From: Thermoanaerobaculum sp.
GTDB taxonomy: Bacteria > Acidobacteriota > Thermoanaerobaculia > Multivoradales > UBA5704
Assembly: GCA_021154885.1 (NCBI GenBank)
Contig: JAJKHS010000132.1
Span: 1-64,000 of the forward strand
DNA: 64,000 bases
Direction: 5' to 3'
Position 1 is the first letter of the stretch; each line of letters opens with the position of its first letter. The notes beneath the pieces are model-generated. The model was not told where the DNA came from. It saw only the letters and a list, made by a program, of their open reading frames with translations, and ran no database searches. A program made the translations under genes and the position numbers. This document shows positions 52,431 through 61,230 of this stretch, one piece after another.

Positions 52431-52946
52431 CTACTTCTGCGGCCACCGTACGAAGAAGCCGTCCGCCCAGACGATGTCCTGATCGTAGTCCGTGGGCTCG
52501 AACCCGGCCACCGTGTAGCTGCCGGTGATGTCGCTGTTGTCCCGCCCGCCGCTGCCGATGACCATCAGGTGCTGCGACTGGACGTTCACAGGGTCGAGGA
52601 AGTACTGGTAGGGGTTCTTCCAACCGTCCCGGTCCACGACCCGCTCGATGTACGCCGGCACCAGGAGCGTCTGGAGGTCCGTCAGCGTCATCGCCTTGTA
52701 ATCGCTGATGTTGATGTTCGTCGCCGTCGCACCGGCCGCCGCCGCCCCCACCTGGTCGGACAACCAGGAGAACATCGCCGTGCCGGTGATCCGCATGTCC
52801 GCCAACGTCCGCTTCTGCTTCGCCTTCTGCATGGCGTCCAGCAGGTTCGGGATCAGGATGGCGGCCAGAATGCCGATGATCGCAATGACGATCAGCAGCT
52901 CGATGAGCGTAAAGCCCGTCTGTTTCCCTGCGAGTCTACGCTTCAT
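52431..52946 (-). CDS. Type IV major-pilin-like protein 1 (GspG-like)
   Basis: 171 aa. Leader MKRRLAGKQTG is cleaved before FTLIELLIVIAIIGILAAIL, the classical IVa prepilin signal with Glu+5. The helix continues PNLLDAMQKAKQKRTLADMR. The head carries a GspG-like SDQVGAAAAGATATN and ends TDYDQDIVWADGFFVRWPQK, nearly the same ending as pilin 2. Start chosen at 52946 (GGGGGAGACC upstream). Driven by an excellent sigma-54 site. Confidence 0.9.
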   Translation of the reverse strand: MKRRLAGKQTGFTLIELLIVIAIIGILAAILIPNLLDAMQKAKQKRTLADMRITGTAMFSWLSDQVGAAAAGATATNINISDYKAMTLTDLQTLLVPAYIERVVDRDGWKNPYQYFLDPVNVQSQHLMVIGSGGRDNSDITGSYTVAGFEPTDYDQDIVWADGFFVRWPQK

Positions 52947-52983
52947 GATCAAGGTCTCCCCCATGCGATGGACGTTCTCTCAG

Positions 52984-52999
52984 GGCAAGGGGCGTGCCA
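52984..52999 (-). promoter_or_regulatory. Sigma-54 promoter of pilin 1
   Basis: Minus strand TGGCACGCCCCTTGCC, matching TGGCACG-N4-TTGC at every defined base. GG/GC spacing is 10 nt. Predicted start near 52973, 27 nt upstream of the ATG. Confidence 0.85.
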
Positions 53000-53096
53000 G
53001 CCGGAGGCTCCTCCTAAACTATTGAAAACTCAAGATTTCAGCGCTCGAAGGGGAAGCCGGCCTAACAAAAAACGTCAGCCTGCCGCCCACAGGATG

Positions 53097-54473
53097 TCAC
53101 TGCGCTGCAGAGACATAGAAAGATAGGATTCGGCGCATTCGATCAACCCCGCGGTCGAGCTCCGGCAGCGAGATCCGCTCGTTCGGGCCATGGATCCCCT
53201 GCGTGTCCTCGGGGCCGAGCCGAAAGGGTGAAAGGCCGTAGGCGGCGATGCCCCGCTCGCGGAAGAAGCGGGAATCGGTGAAGCCGGCGATGAACGTCGG
53301 CACCACCGGAGCCTCGGGCCGCAGGGCCCGCTCCAGCGCGCCGTAGAGGCGGCCGGAGACCGGCGACGGCGGCGTGGGCGGTGAGGTCACCAGCACCTTG
53401 ACGTCGAAGCCCGGGCCCAGCAGGCGCTCGCCGTTCTTCAGGAAGGCGTTCGCATCCGTGTCGGGCAGCAGGCGGACGTCGATCCGGGCCGAGGCGGCGG
53501 CGGGGATGACGTTGATCCGGTCCCCGCCGCGCAGGACGGTCACCTGCACGGTGTCGAGAAACAGGTTCGCCATCCCCGGCATCAGGAACTCCTTCGGGCC
53601 GTTCTCGGCGATGACGGCGTCAACATTGGAGAAGATGCGGCGCCAATACTTGTTCTGGAGCGGCGCCATGGCCCGGCAGTAGTCGCGGACGGGCGGGCTG
53701 ACCCGGAACCTGGGGGGCGCGCCGAGCAGGCGGGCCAGCCCCTGGACGAGCTGGTGGTTGGCGCTGTCGGGGTTCAGGCCCGCGCCGTGGCCGCCGCGGC
53801 CGGAGGTGGAGACCTCGAGCCAGAGCGGGCGCTTCTGGGATACCTCGATCCCCCACCAGAGGAGCTTGCCACCCGCGCCCGTCTGGCTCCTGCCACCCTC
53901 GCCGACCACCGCCTCGACCCCCTGGAAGAGCTCGGGGTGCTGGGCGAGCAGCCAGGCCGTGCCGCGCAGGCCGCCGTTCTCCTCGTCGGCCACGGCGAGA
54001 AAGATCACGTCGCGGGCCAGAGGAGCCCGGCGGCGCTTGAGGTCCACCAGAGCGGCGAGTTGGACGATCCCCAGACTCTTGTCGTCGAGGGCACCGCGCC
54101 CCCAGAGGTAGCCGTCCCGCACTCGGCCGGCGAACGGCTCGACGCTCCACCCCGGCCCGGGCGGCACGACGTCCATGTGGTGCAGGAGCAGGACGGCACG
54201 GCCGCCGCTCGCCGGGGAGGAGAGCCGGGCCCAGAGGTTGGCCCGGCCTTCCGGCGTCTTCACCATCCGCGAGGCAATGCCCTCCCGCTGGAGGATACCG
54301 GCGAGGAAGTCCGCCGCCCGCTGCTCGTTGCCCGGCGGATTCGAGGTGTCGAGACGCAGGTATTGCTGAAGCCAGCCCGCCGGTTCCGACAGCGTGGGTG
54401 CGGCGGCCGGGGCGGCCGGCGGCACCGCGGACAGGAGCAGGGCGAGCAGGATGGAGGATCGGAGGCAGCGCAT
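53097..54473 (-). CDS. Exported M20-family metallopeptidase 1
   Basis: 458 aa with signal peptide 1-~23. M20 metal and catalytic motifs: AVLLLHHMDVVPPG (His, Asp), LWGRGALDDKS (bridging Asp), LAVADEENGGLRG (catalytic Glu and metal ligand), and a C-terminal His in GIHGPNERI. It removes N-terminal or small peptide residues in the periplasm. A lid/dimerisation domain lies between. It sits between the two pilin genes, an arrangement repeated upstream by M20 peptidase 2 and pilin 2. Confidence 0.9.
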   Translation of the reverse strand: MRCLRSSILLALLLSAVPPAAPAAAPTLSEPAGWLQQYLRLDTSNPPGNEQRAADFLAGILQREGIASRMVKTPEGRANLWARLSSPASGGRAVLLLHHMDVVPPGPGWSVEPFAGRVRDGYLWGRGALDDKSLGIVQLAALVDLKRRRAPLARDVIFLAVADEENGGLRGTAWLLAQHPELFQGVEAVVGEGGRSQTGAGGKLLWWGIEVSQKRPLWLEVSTSGRGGHGAGLNPDSANHQLVQGLARLLGAPPRFRVSPPVRDYCRAMAPLQNKYWRRIFSNVDAVIAENGPKEFLMPGMANLFLDTVQVTVLRGGDRINVIPAAASARIDVRLLPDTDANAFLKNGERLLGPGFDVKVLVTSPPTPPSPVSGRLYGALERALRPEAPVVPTFIAGFTDSRFFRERGIAAYGLSPFRLGPEDTQGIHGPNERISLPELDRGVDRMRRILSFYVSAAQ

Positions 54474-54494
54474 GGGGCAGGTATAGCGTAAACG

Positions 54495-54525
54495 AAAAAA
54501 AGGGGCCGCCCCGGAGGGCGCCCCC
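54495..54525 (-). terminator. Rho-independent terminator after pilin 2
   Basis: Minus strand GGGGGCGCCC TCCGG GGCGGCCCC (54525-54502), with one G-G mismatch in the stem, followed by seven Ts (54501-54495). It is the strongest terminator in the window and separates pilin 2 from M20 peptidase 1. Confidence 0.85.
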
Positions 54526-54566
54526 TAGCGACGGGCGAGAATCTCGCGAGAGCAACTCGCGGTTGG

Positions 54567-55097
54567 TTAGTTGGTCTTCTGCGGCCAGCGCACGAAGAAG
54601 CCGTCGGCCCAGACGATGTCCTGGTCGTAGTCGGTGGGCTCGAAGCCGGCAACCGTGTACTTGTCGGTGGAAGAAGTCGTGTCGCGGCCGTCCGACCGGA
54701 CCGCCAGCACGTTCTTGGCGAGCACGTTGGGGCCGACGTAGTAGTCGTAGGCATGCTTCCAGCCGTCCTTGTCCGGCACCGACTGGAGGTACTGCGGCAC
54801 GAGGAAGGTGCTGATCTCGCCGGCCGTCTTCGCGGAGCCGTAGACGAGGGCGTCACCGAGGTTGATCTCGGTGGCGGTCTGGCCGGCGGCGGCCGCGCCG
54901 ACCTGGTCGGTCAGCCATGAGAACATCGCGGTGCCGGTGTTGCGCATGTCAGCCACCGTCCGCTTCTGCTTCGCCTTCTGGAGCGCGTCCAGGAAGTTCG
55001 GGATGAGCAGCGCCGCGATGATACCGATGATCGCCACCACGATCAGCAGCTCGATCAGCGTGAAGCCCTTTTGCCGGTTACGGATCTTCGTCAACAT
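54567..55097 (-). CDS. Type IV major-pilin-like protein 2 (GspG-like)
   Basis: 176 aa. Leader MLTKIRNRQKG then FTLIELLIVVAIIGIIAALL with Glu+5, and FLDALQKAKQKRTVADMRNT. The head has SWLTDQVGAAAAGQTATEIN and the same C-terminal TDYDQDIVWADGFFVRWPQK as pilin 1, plus TN. A strong Shine-Dalgarno (GGGAGGAGACCC) precedes the ATG at 55097. Its own sigma-54 promoter and strong terminator make it a monocistronic, probably highly expressed unit, so it is the better candidate for the main pilin. Confidence 0.9.
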   Translation of the reverse strand: MLTKIRNRQKGFTLIELLIVVAIIGIIAALLIPNFLDALQKAKQKRTVADMRNTGTAMFSWLTDQVGAAAAGQTATEINLGDALVYGSAKTAGEISTFLVPQYLQSVPDKDGWKHAYDYYVGPNVLAKNVLAVRSDGRDTTSSTDKYTVAGFEPTDYDQDIVWADGFFVRWPQKTN

Positions 55098-55169
55098 GGT
55101 AGGGTCTCCTCCCCTGGTTTTCACTTCTCGCCCCCGGGAAATCCGCGGAGCCTTGTCACCCGGAGATAA

Positions 55170-55185
55170 AGCAGGGTCGATGCCA
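55170..55185 (-). promoter_or_regulatory. Sigma-54 promoter of pilin 2
   Basis: Minus strand TGGCATCGACCCTGCT: GG and GC are 10 nt apart, with one mismatch in each half against TGGCAC-N5-TTGCT. Predicted start near 55159, giving a ~62-nt leader. Confidence 0.7.
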
Positions 55186-55264
55186 GGGGTCTTCGTCCAG
55201 TAAGTTGTTTGTTTTCTTCAGTTTCACTTTCGGCCACGACAAAATTTGACACCGGCGCGTACCA

Positions 55265-56704
55265 CTAAGTGTCAGACACCAGGCGGCGAACCGCCTTGCT
55301 GTAGAGGGCCACGCCGTCCACGAAGCCCGGCAGGGCGAAGCGCTCGTTCGCGGCGTCGACCTGCAGGGTATCCGAGTTCATGATGAGGAACGGAGAGAAG
55401 CCGTAGGTCGGCACCCCCAGGGCGCGGAAGAAGCGGGCGTCGGTGGCGGTCATGGGCAGGAAGTAGGGCCCCAGCGGGGCGTCGGGGTAGCTGTCGTGGA
55501 GGGTCGCCTGGAGACCCTGGAAGACCGGATTGTCCAGCGGGCTGCCGGCGCGGGCCGAGTCGGGCGCGTCGAGCCGGAGGGTGAGGCCGAAGGTCAGCCA
55601 GGGCGGTACGAGCCGGTCGCGGACCTTCGCCAGCTCCTCCCCTGGCAGGAGCTGGAACTTGATCAGCATCTCGTAGCCGCCGCCGGGCGCCGGCTCCACC
55701 TTGAACGGCACCGCCTCGTTGCGCAGCATGGACCGCAGATAGCCGGGCAGCTTGCGGTAGGCGGCGATGTCCGTCATCGCCTTCTCGGGGTGGGTGACGA
55801 GGTCCCGCAGGTCCGAGCGGTCGCGGGTCGGACCGTAGGCGGCGAGCGTCGCCGCGGCCTCCGGCGTCAGCCGCAGGTCGGTCTCCGTGGGCCCGATCTC
55901 CAGCAGCGTCTTGCGGAGCTGCTCGAGCGGCTCGCGGTCGCCGCTGCAGACGGTGAGGTCGGCATAGTGCCGCTGGGCGACCTCGGTGCCCCAGAACTTG
56001 ATCTCGTCGCGGGCCCGGGCCTCGACCACACCCCCTTCGGTGAGCACCGCCCAGAAGTTGCGGACCCTCTGCGGGTCGAGCTGGACGAGGCGGCGCACCC
56101 CGAGGCGGCTCCCCCGCTCCTCGCTGCTGGTGCCGAGGAAGAGGACGGAGTGCTTCAGGGGAACGCCGCTCTTCTTCAGGTCGATCATCGCCAGCATCTG
56201 GGCAATGGCGATGCTCTTCATGTCGAAGACGCCGCGGCCATAGATCCACGGGCCGTCGATCCGCGCCTCGAAGGGGGGCGAGAACCACTCCTTGGGATCG
56301 ACCGCCGAGACGTCGAGATGGTTGTGGAGCACCAGCGGATGGGGGTCCTTGCCGTCCAGCCAGGCGTAGAGGTTGGCCTTCTTCGGTCCCACCGGCTCGA
56401 TGCGGTAGGGGATTCCCGCGGCCGCGAACTGACGGGCCAGGAACCGGGCGCCCGCCATCTCGTCGCCGGTGGCCTCGCTGGTGTCGATCTGCACGTAGTG
56501 CTGAAGCAGCTCGACCTCGGGCATGTGGGCGTAATCGCGTTGCGCCCACTCCTCGTTGCGGTGCGCCTTCAGGGGGCGGTCGAGGAGCTTCACCATGCCG
56601 AAGGTGACGCCCCCCACCAGCACCAGGCTGGAGTACAGGGCGATCCGGGCAGCCCGCCGGCGTCGGGGTTCGAGGACGTTGAGAGTCATGGGACCCGCGA
56701 TCAT
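55265..56704 (-). CDS. Membrane-anchored M20-family metallopeptidase 2
   Basis: 479 aa. One N-terminal helix (about 20-40, IALYSSLVLVGGVTFGMVKL) anchors it. Catalytic motifs: LVLHNHLDVSAVDP, IYGRGVFDMKSIAIAQ and FLGTSSEERGSRLG (Glu-Glu pair). The C-terminal FGFSP-like GVPTYGFSPFLIMN matches the YGLSPFRLG of peptidase 1, so the two are paralogs, though distant. The gene lies upstream of pilin 2, mirroring peptidase 1 and pilin 1. Confidence 0.88.
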   Translation of the reverse strand: MIAGPMTLNVLEPRRRRAARIALYSSLVLVGGVTFGMVKLLDRPLKAHRNEEWAQRDYAHMPEVELLQHYVQIDTSEATGDEMAGARFLARQFAAAGIPYRIEPVGPKKANLYAWLDGKDPHPLVLHNHLDVSAVDPKEWFSPPFEARIDGPWIYGRGVFDMKSIAIAQMLAMIDLKKSGVPLKHSVLFLGTSSEERGSRLGVRRLVQLDPQRVRNFWAVLTEGGVVEARARDEIKFWGTEVAQRHYADLTVCSGDREPLEQLRKTLLEIGPTETDLRLTPEAAATLAAYGPTRDRSDLRDLVTHPEKAMTDIAAYRKLPGYLRSMLRNEAVPFKVEPAPGGGYEMLIKFQLLPGEELAKVRDRLVPPWLTFGLTLRLDAPDSARAGSPLDNPVFQGLQATLHDSYPDAPLGPYFLPMTATDARFFRALGVPTYGFSPFLIMNSDTLQVDAANERFALPGFVDGVALYSKAVRRLVSDT

Positions 56705-56754
56705 AAACCCGTCTTCGCCAGTTGTGTATGCTGCGCTGCATCCGTGAGCCCCCC

Positions 56755-58410
56755 ATGACCTCTACCGATGTCTCTCCAGAAGATGCGCTCTCCCCCCGGC
56801 GCCGCTTCCCCGCCGGCCCGCTCCTCCTCCTGGCTGGAGCCGTGGTCTGCCTGCGCTACCTGCTGGCGGAGATCGCCCGGCTGAAGGGCGGGCTCGGCTT
56901 TCCACTCGACGACAGTTGGATCCATCTGCAGTTCGCTCGCAATCTGGCCCGCGGCCGCGGGCTCTCCTACAACCCCGGCCACCTCGTGACCGGCTCGACC
57001 GCTCCCCTGTGGACGGCCCTGCTCTCGCTGCTCTTCCTGTTCCCGGGGAGCGTGATCGCCTGGACCAAGGCCCTCGGCATCGCCCTCCATCTCGCCGGCA
57101 TCGACGCCACCCGGCGCCTCAGCCGCGAGCTGGGCCTCTCGCCCGGCCTCGCCGCTCTGGCCGCGGGGCTCACGCTCGCCACGAGCTGGCTCGTGTGGTC
57201 CGCCCTCTCGGGGATGGAGATCCCGCTCTTCATCCTGCTCTCGCTGTGGGGGATGATCCTCCATCTGCGCGAACGGCGCGAACGCGCCGCTCCCGGCCGC
57301 CTCCCCCTCTCCGCGGGCGTCCTGGCCGTCGGCGCCCTGGCGCGGCCCGAGGGCATCCTGCTCCTCGCTCTGGCCTTCCTGGACCGCCTCCTGGTCTTCG
57401 CTCCGGACGAGGGCTCCCAGGGACCGCCCCGCTGGCGCCTCCCCTCCCTCAGGACCCTGCTCCTGGGCGCGGCCTTCGCCGTCTGCGCACTGGCCGGCCC
57501 CTGTCTCTTTTACGCATGGGCGGGCGGTTCCGTCCTGCCCACCACCTGGGCGGCCAAGGGGGGCGGCGGCGCGCACGGCCTCTGGCCCAACCAGCGCTAC
57601 CTCGTGAACGTCCTCAACCTGTTCTTCCAGCCCCAGCCCTGGATGACCCTGTTCGCCGGCGCCGGCGCCGTGGCCCTCGCCGCCCGCCTGGGGACGCCCC
57701 GGGACCGCAGTCTGCTGCCGGCCCTCTGGCTCTTCGGCCTCCCCCTTGCCTACTCGGTGCTCACCCCGGGGCCCACCCAGATGCTGGGCAACTTCGGCCG
57801 CTACTATTTTCCCCTCTTCCCGGTGCTGGTGATCCTCGGCGTCCTCGGCCTCGAGGACTCCGTCCGCACCCTGGGGACCCTGCTGCGCCCGCCGCTCCTG
57901 CGCATCGCCCTGGCCGCCCTCGGCCTCGCCCTTCTCTTCGCCCCCACCCTGGTCAACCTTCTCCGGGGCGAAGACTTCTACGTGCAGAACGTGGCCAACG
58001 TCCAGGAGAGCGACGTGGCCGTCGCGCAATGGCTGGCGGCGCGCGTCCCCCCCGAGGCCGTGCTGGCGGTCAACGACATCGGCGCCATCAAGTACCTGCT
58101 CCCCAACCCGATCGTCGACCTGGCGAGCATCGCCACCCCGGAGATCCGCCGCGAGGTGCAGCGGGCCGCGGCGGCCGGCGTGCCCTGGGATGACGCCATG
58201 GTGGCCGCCGTCGAGCGGCGGCGGCCGGACTACGTCGTGATCTTTCCCTCCTGGGTGCGCGGCGTGGCCCGCGACCCGCGCTTCCGGCCCGTCCACCATC
58301 TGGAGATCCCGAACAACATCACCATGGGAGGAAGCGAGATCGTGGTCTATGACACCCCCTGGACCCGCTACCCCCTGCGGCCGGACGGGATAGAATCCGC
58401 CCCGCCATGA
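56755..58410 (+). CDS. Polytopic GT-C-type glycosyltransferase-like membrane protein
   Basis: 551 aa with about 10 membrane helices. The first periplasmic loop has GFPLDDSWIHLQFARNLARG, with the Asp-Asp pair of GT-C enzymes, then LSYNPGHLVTGSTAPLWTAL and ARPEGILLLAL. A C-terminal soluble part (LAVNDIGAIKYLLPNPIVDL) follows. This arrangement is common in exopolysaccharide and protein-glycosylation enzymes. The start could be an upstream ATG (56728). It overlaps the aminotransferase start by 4 nt. Confidence 0.8.
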   Translation: MTSTDVSPEDALSPRRRFPAGPLLLLAGAVVCLRYLLAEIARLKGGLGFPLDDSWIHLQFARNLARGRGLSYNPGHLVTGSTAPLWTALLSLLFLFPGSVIAWTKALGIALHLAGIDATRRLSRELGLSPGLAALAAGLTLATSWLVWSALSGMEIPLFILLSLWGMILHLRERRERAAPGRLPLSAGVLAVGALARPEGILLLALAFLDRLLVFAPDEGSQGPPRWRLPSLRTLLLGAAFAVCALAGPCLFYAWAGGSVLPTTWAAKGGGGAHGLWPNQRYLVNVLNLFFQPQPWMTLFAGAGAVALAARLGTPRDRSLLPALWLFGLPLAYSVLTPGPTQMLGNFGRYYFPLFPVLVILGVLGLEDSVRTLGTLLRPPLLRIALAALGLALLFAPTLVNLLRGEDFYVQNVANVQESDVAVAQWLAARVPPEAVLAVNDIGAIKYLLPNPIVDLASIATPEIRREVQRAAAAGVPWDDAMVAAVERRRPDYVVIFPSWVRGVARDPRFRPVHHLEIPNNITMGGSEIVVYDTPWTRYPLRPDGIESAPP

Positions 58411-59516
58411 ACGTCCCCATCCTCGACCTCGGCCGTACCCGGCGGCGCATCGCCTCGCAGCTCGACGAGCGCTGGCGAAAGATCCTCGACGACTCCTCCT
58501 TCGTCCTCGGCCCCGAGGTGCGGGAGTTCGAGACCGCCTTCGCCTCCTACCTGGGGGTGGCGGCCTGCGTCGCCCTCGGCAACGGCACCGACGCCCTGAT
58601 CCTCGCCCTCCGCGCCCTGGGCCTCAAACCCGGCGACGAGGTGATCGTCCCCGCCTTCAGCTTCTTCGCCACTGCCGAGGCCGTGGTCCTGCTGGGCGGC
58701 AAGGTCGTCTTCGCCGACGTCGATCCGGAGACACTGAACCTCGATCCGGCGGACGCCGCGGCCCGGGTCACCGCGCGGACGGTGGGCATCCTCGGCGTCC
58801 ACCTCTATGGCCGTCCCTTCGACGTGGACGGCATCCTCGCCCTGTGCCGGAAGCACGGCCTGTGGCTGGTGGAGGACGCCGCCCAGGCCCACGGCGCCCG
58901 CTGGCAGGGGACGCGGGTCGGGGGCTTCGGCCAGCTCGCAGCCTGGAGCTTCTACCCCACCAAGAACCTCGGCTGCTTCGGCGATGGCGGCGCCGCCACC
59001 GGCAACGACCGCGAGCTGGTCGAGCGGGTGCGGAGCCTGGGCAACCACGGCCAGACCAGCCGCTACCACCACGTCGCCGTGGGCACCAACAGCCGGCTCG
59101 ACAGCCTCCAGGCCGCCGTCCTCAACTGCCGCCTGCCGCTGCTCGACGCGGACAACGCCCGCCGGGGGGAGATCGCCTGCCGCTACCACGGCGCCCTCGC
59201 CGGCGTGGGCGACCTGCGCCTGCTGCCGGACCGGCCCGGGGTGCAGTCCGTCTACCACCAGCTCACCGTCCGCACCGCCCGGCGCGACGAGCTCATGGCC
59301 CACCTCAAAGCCGCCGGCATCGCCTCGGCCATCCACTACCCCTCGCCCCTCCACCACCAGCCCGCCCTGGCCGGCCTGGTGGAGGTCCGCGACGGCGACC
59401 TGCCCATCGCCACAGCCGCGGGGCGCGAGGTGCTCTGCCTTCCCGTCTTCCCCGAGCTGACGAACGAGGAGCTGGAAGCGGTGGGGGCGGCCGTCAGGTC
59501 GTTCTTTGGAGCCTAG
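58407..59516 (+). CDS. DegT/DnrJ/EryC1/StrS sugar aminotransferase
   Basis: 369 aa. A PLP enzyme that aminates nucleotide-linked keto-sugars. Motifs: GPEVREFETAFASYLGVA, ALGNGTDALILALRALGL, FSFFATAEAVVLLG, VEDAAQAHGARW (PLP Asp) and FYPTKNLGCFGDGG with the PLP Lys, then TNSRLDSLQAAVL. It likely makes an amino-sugar donor for a glycan; the coupled GT-C gene upstream may use it. Confidence 0.93.
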   Translation: MNVPILDLGRTRRRIASQLDERWRKILDDSSFVLGPEVREFETAFASYLGVAACVALGNGTDALILALRALGLKPGDEVIVPAFSFFATAEAVVLLGGKVVFADVDPETLNLDPADAAARVTARTVGILGVHLYGRPFDVDGILALCRKHGLWLVEDAAQAHGARWQGTRVGGFGQLAAWSFYPTKNLGCFGDGGAATGNDRELVERVRSLGNHGQTSRYHHVAVGTNSRLDSLQAAVLNCRLPLLDADNARRGEIACRYHGALAGVGDLRLLPDRPGVQSVYHQLTVRTARRDELMAHLKAAGIASAIHYPSPLHHQPALAGLVEVRDGDLPIATAAGREVLCLPVFPELTNEELEAVGAAVRSFFGA

Positions 59517-59519
59517 GCG

Positions 59520-60407
59520 ATGGCGACCGTCTACCTGGTGGATGCCAGCCCGTACATCTTCCGGGCCCACTTCTCCCTGCCGTCGAGCATCAAGATGCCG
59601 GATGGCCAGCCGGCAGCGGCCTCCTACGGCTTCACCTCGTTCCTCCTCAAGCTGATCGCCGACGAGAAGCCCACCCATCTCGCCGTGACCTTCGACCGCA
59701 GCCTCAACTCCAGCTTCCGCAACGACTTCTATCCCGCCTACAAGCAGCAGCGGGTGCTGCCACCGCCCGAGCTCGAAGCCCAGCTCACGGCCTGCGAGGA
59801 GATCGCCGCAGCCCTCGGCGCCGCCACCTTCGTCGACGACCGCTACGAGGCGGACGACCTGATCGGCGCCCTCTGTGCCCGGCTGGAGAAGGGAGGGCAC
59901 GGCGCGGTCATCGTCACCTCGGACAAGGACCTCGCCCAGCTCGTGGACGAGCGGACCTCCCTCCTCGACTTCGCCAAGGGGATCCGCCTCACCCCCGAGA
60001 CCGTCTTCGAGAAGTTCGGCGTGCGGCCGGACCAGATGACCGACTATCTCGGCCTCGCCGGCGACAGCGTGGACAACATCCCCGGAGTCAAAGGGATCGG
60101 CGGCAAGTCCGCGGCCGAGCTCCTGGCCCGCTTCGGCCACCTGGAGGACCTCTACGACCGGCTGGACGAGCTCCCCTGGCTCGCCGCCTCCATCCGCGGC
60201 GCCAAATCCCTCCACACCAAGCTGGTAGCCAACCGGGACCTCGCCTTCCTCTCCAAGCGGCTCGCCACCGTTGCCCGCGAAGTCCCCGGCGTCACCGCCA
60301 ACCTGAAGGACCTTGAATACCGCGGCGCCGATTCCGCCCGCATCGAGGAGCTCTTCCAGAGACTGGGATTCAACAAGATCCGGGAACGGGTGCCCTACCA
60401 GGGCTAG
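59520..60407 (+). CDS. 5'-3' exonuclease (PolI N-terminal/FEN domain, stand-alone)
   Basis: 295 aa. It matches the 5'-nuclease domain of DNA polymerase I: VYLVDASPYIFRAHFSLPSS, AVTFDRSLNSSFRNDFYPAY, YEADDLIGALC, VTSDKDLAQLVDE and GLAGDSVDNIPGVKGIGGKS (helix-hairpin-helix). Acidic metal ligands are present. No polymerase domain follows, so it resembles free-standing ExoIX/Xni-like enzymes for flap or RNA-primer removal. It starts 3 nt after the aminotransferase stop. Confidence 0.92.
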   Translation: MATVYLVDASPYIFRAHFSLPSSIKMPDGQPAAASYGFTSFLLKLIADEKPTHLAVTFDRSLNSSFRNDFYPAYKQQRVLPPPELEAQLTACEEIAAALGAATFVDDRYEADDLIGALCARLEKGGHGAVIVTSDKDLAQLVDERTSLLDFAKGIRLTPETVFEKFGVRPDQMTDYLGLAGDSVDNIPGVKGIGGKSAAELLARFGHLEDLYDRLDELPWLAASIRGAKSLHTKLVANRDLAFLSKRLATVAREVPGVTANLKDLEYRGADSARIEELFQRLGFNKIRERVPYQG

Positions 60408-60419
60408 ACGTCCGAGCGC

Positions 60420-60920
60420 TCATTCACCGCTCTTCGCCTTGGCGACCCAGCGGGGGGCCGAATCGATCGTCTGCCGGAGAATCAGGTTCAACTGTGCGGC
60501 ATGGTGCTGGACGTGGCGCATATTGTACAGAAGCAGCTCCGCGCCGCTGAGGTCCACCCATTCGAACTTACAACGTCGCCGAGCCTTCTCATCCGTCAGA
60601 GCTTCGATCGTCGCCTGGCACTTCCTGCGGCCATGCGCGAGATAGATTTGAAGCTCGGCCTTCGTATACGGCCGTTCGGGAAGCAGCCCCGCCGGGTCCA
60701 ACTCGTCCATTGTGAAGGGTGCAGGCGGAGCGAATCCCTCCACCGAGCCGGACAGGTAAAGGTCGAGGAAGAAGAGCGTGTGATAGACGACATACCAGAA
60801 CTCCGGTCGTTTCGAGCGGTCGTTCCAGAGCTCGTCGGGACAGGCGAGCAGGGCATTTTCGAGCATGTCGATAGCGGCCCCGAACTGCTGCCAGAGGATC
60901 GATCTCCAAAAAGTGTCCAT
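60420..60920 (-). CDS. DinB-family protein
   Basis: 166 aa. Helical bundle with WQQFGAAIDMLENALLACPD, EFWYVVYHTLFFLDLYLSGS (His) and LLYNMRHVQHHAAQLNLILR (His cluster), matching DinB-like metal-site positions. The ATG at 60920 has a good Shine-Dalgarno (GGGAGGATACAAA). It lies 20 nt after the remnant of an ECF sigma gene in a minus-strand run with a YCII remnant. The enzymatic role is unknown. Confidence 0.8.
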   Translation of the reverse strand: MDTFWRSILWQQFGAAIDMLENALLACPDELWNDRSKRPEFWYVVYHTLFFLDLYLSGSVEGFAPPAPFTMDELDPAGLLPERPYTKAELQIYLAHGRRKCQATIEALTDEKARRRCKFEWVDLSGAELLLYNMRHVQHHAAQLNLILRQTIDSAPRWVAKAKSGE

Positions 60921-60940
60921 TTTGTATCCTCCCGCCGTCA

Positions 60941-61230
60941 TCACGGTGCTTCGCTCAGCCGCGCCGCGCGCATCATCAGGTAGCTTCGCTCCGGAACGCT
61001 CGTCGTTTTCTCTGCGGCCGCGCGATAGAGCGCCACCGCCGCCTGGCGATGGCCGGCACGCTCGAGGAGATGAGCGCGCACCGCATCCAGGCGATGATTG
61101 CCGCTCAGCCGCTCGTCCTCGTCGAGCGCTGTCAGCAGATCGAGCCCCGCGTCGGGATCGATCAACGGCTCGCTGTAGAGCGCGGGTGCGGCGACGACTG
61201 GCGTCTCGTCCGCAACCACGGCCAATGCTT
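60941..61230 (-). pseudogene. ECF sigma factor remnant (C-terminal end only)
   Basis: In one frame the minus strand reads LDLLTALDEDERLSGNHRLD, AVRAHLLERAGHRQAAVALY, RAAAEKTTSVPERSYLMMRA, which is the C-terminal TPR-like tail of the large ECF sigma factors often found next to YCII genes. Sigma regions 2 and 4 are missing. At its upstream end it runs straight into the YCII gene, so a deletion has removed most of the sigma gene. Confidence 0.65.

Noticed and set aside
49973-52528. Large plus-strand frames opposite the YfhO genes (several over 400 codons)
   Set aside because: High GC makes antisense frames open; composition is His/Arg/Gly/Gln-rich without domains, signal sequence or Shine-Dalgarno, and the minus-strand genes have clear families.
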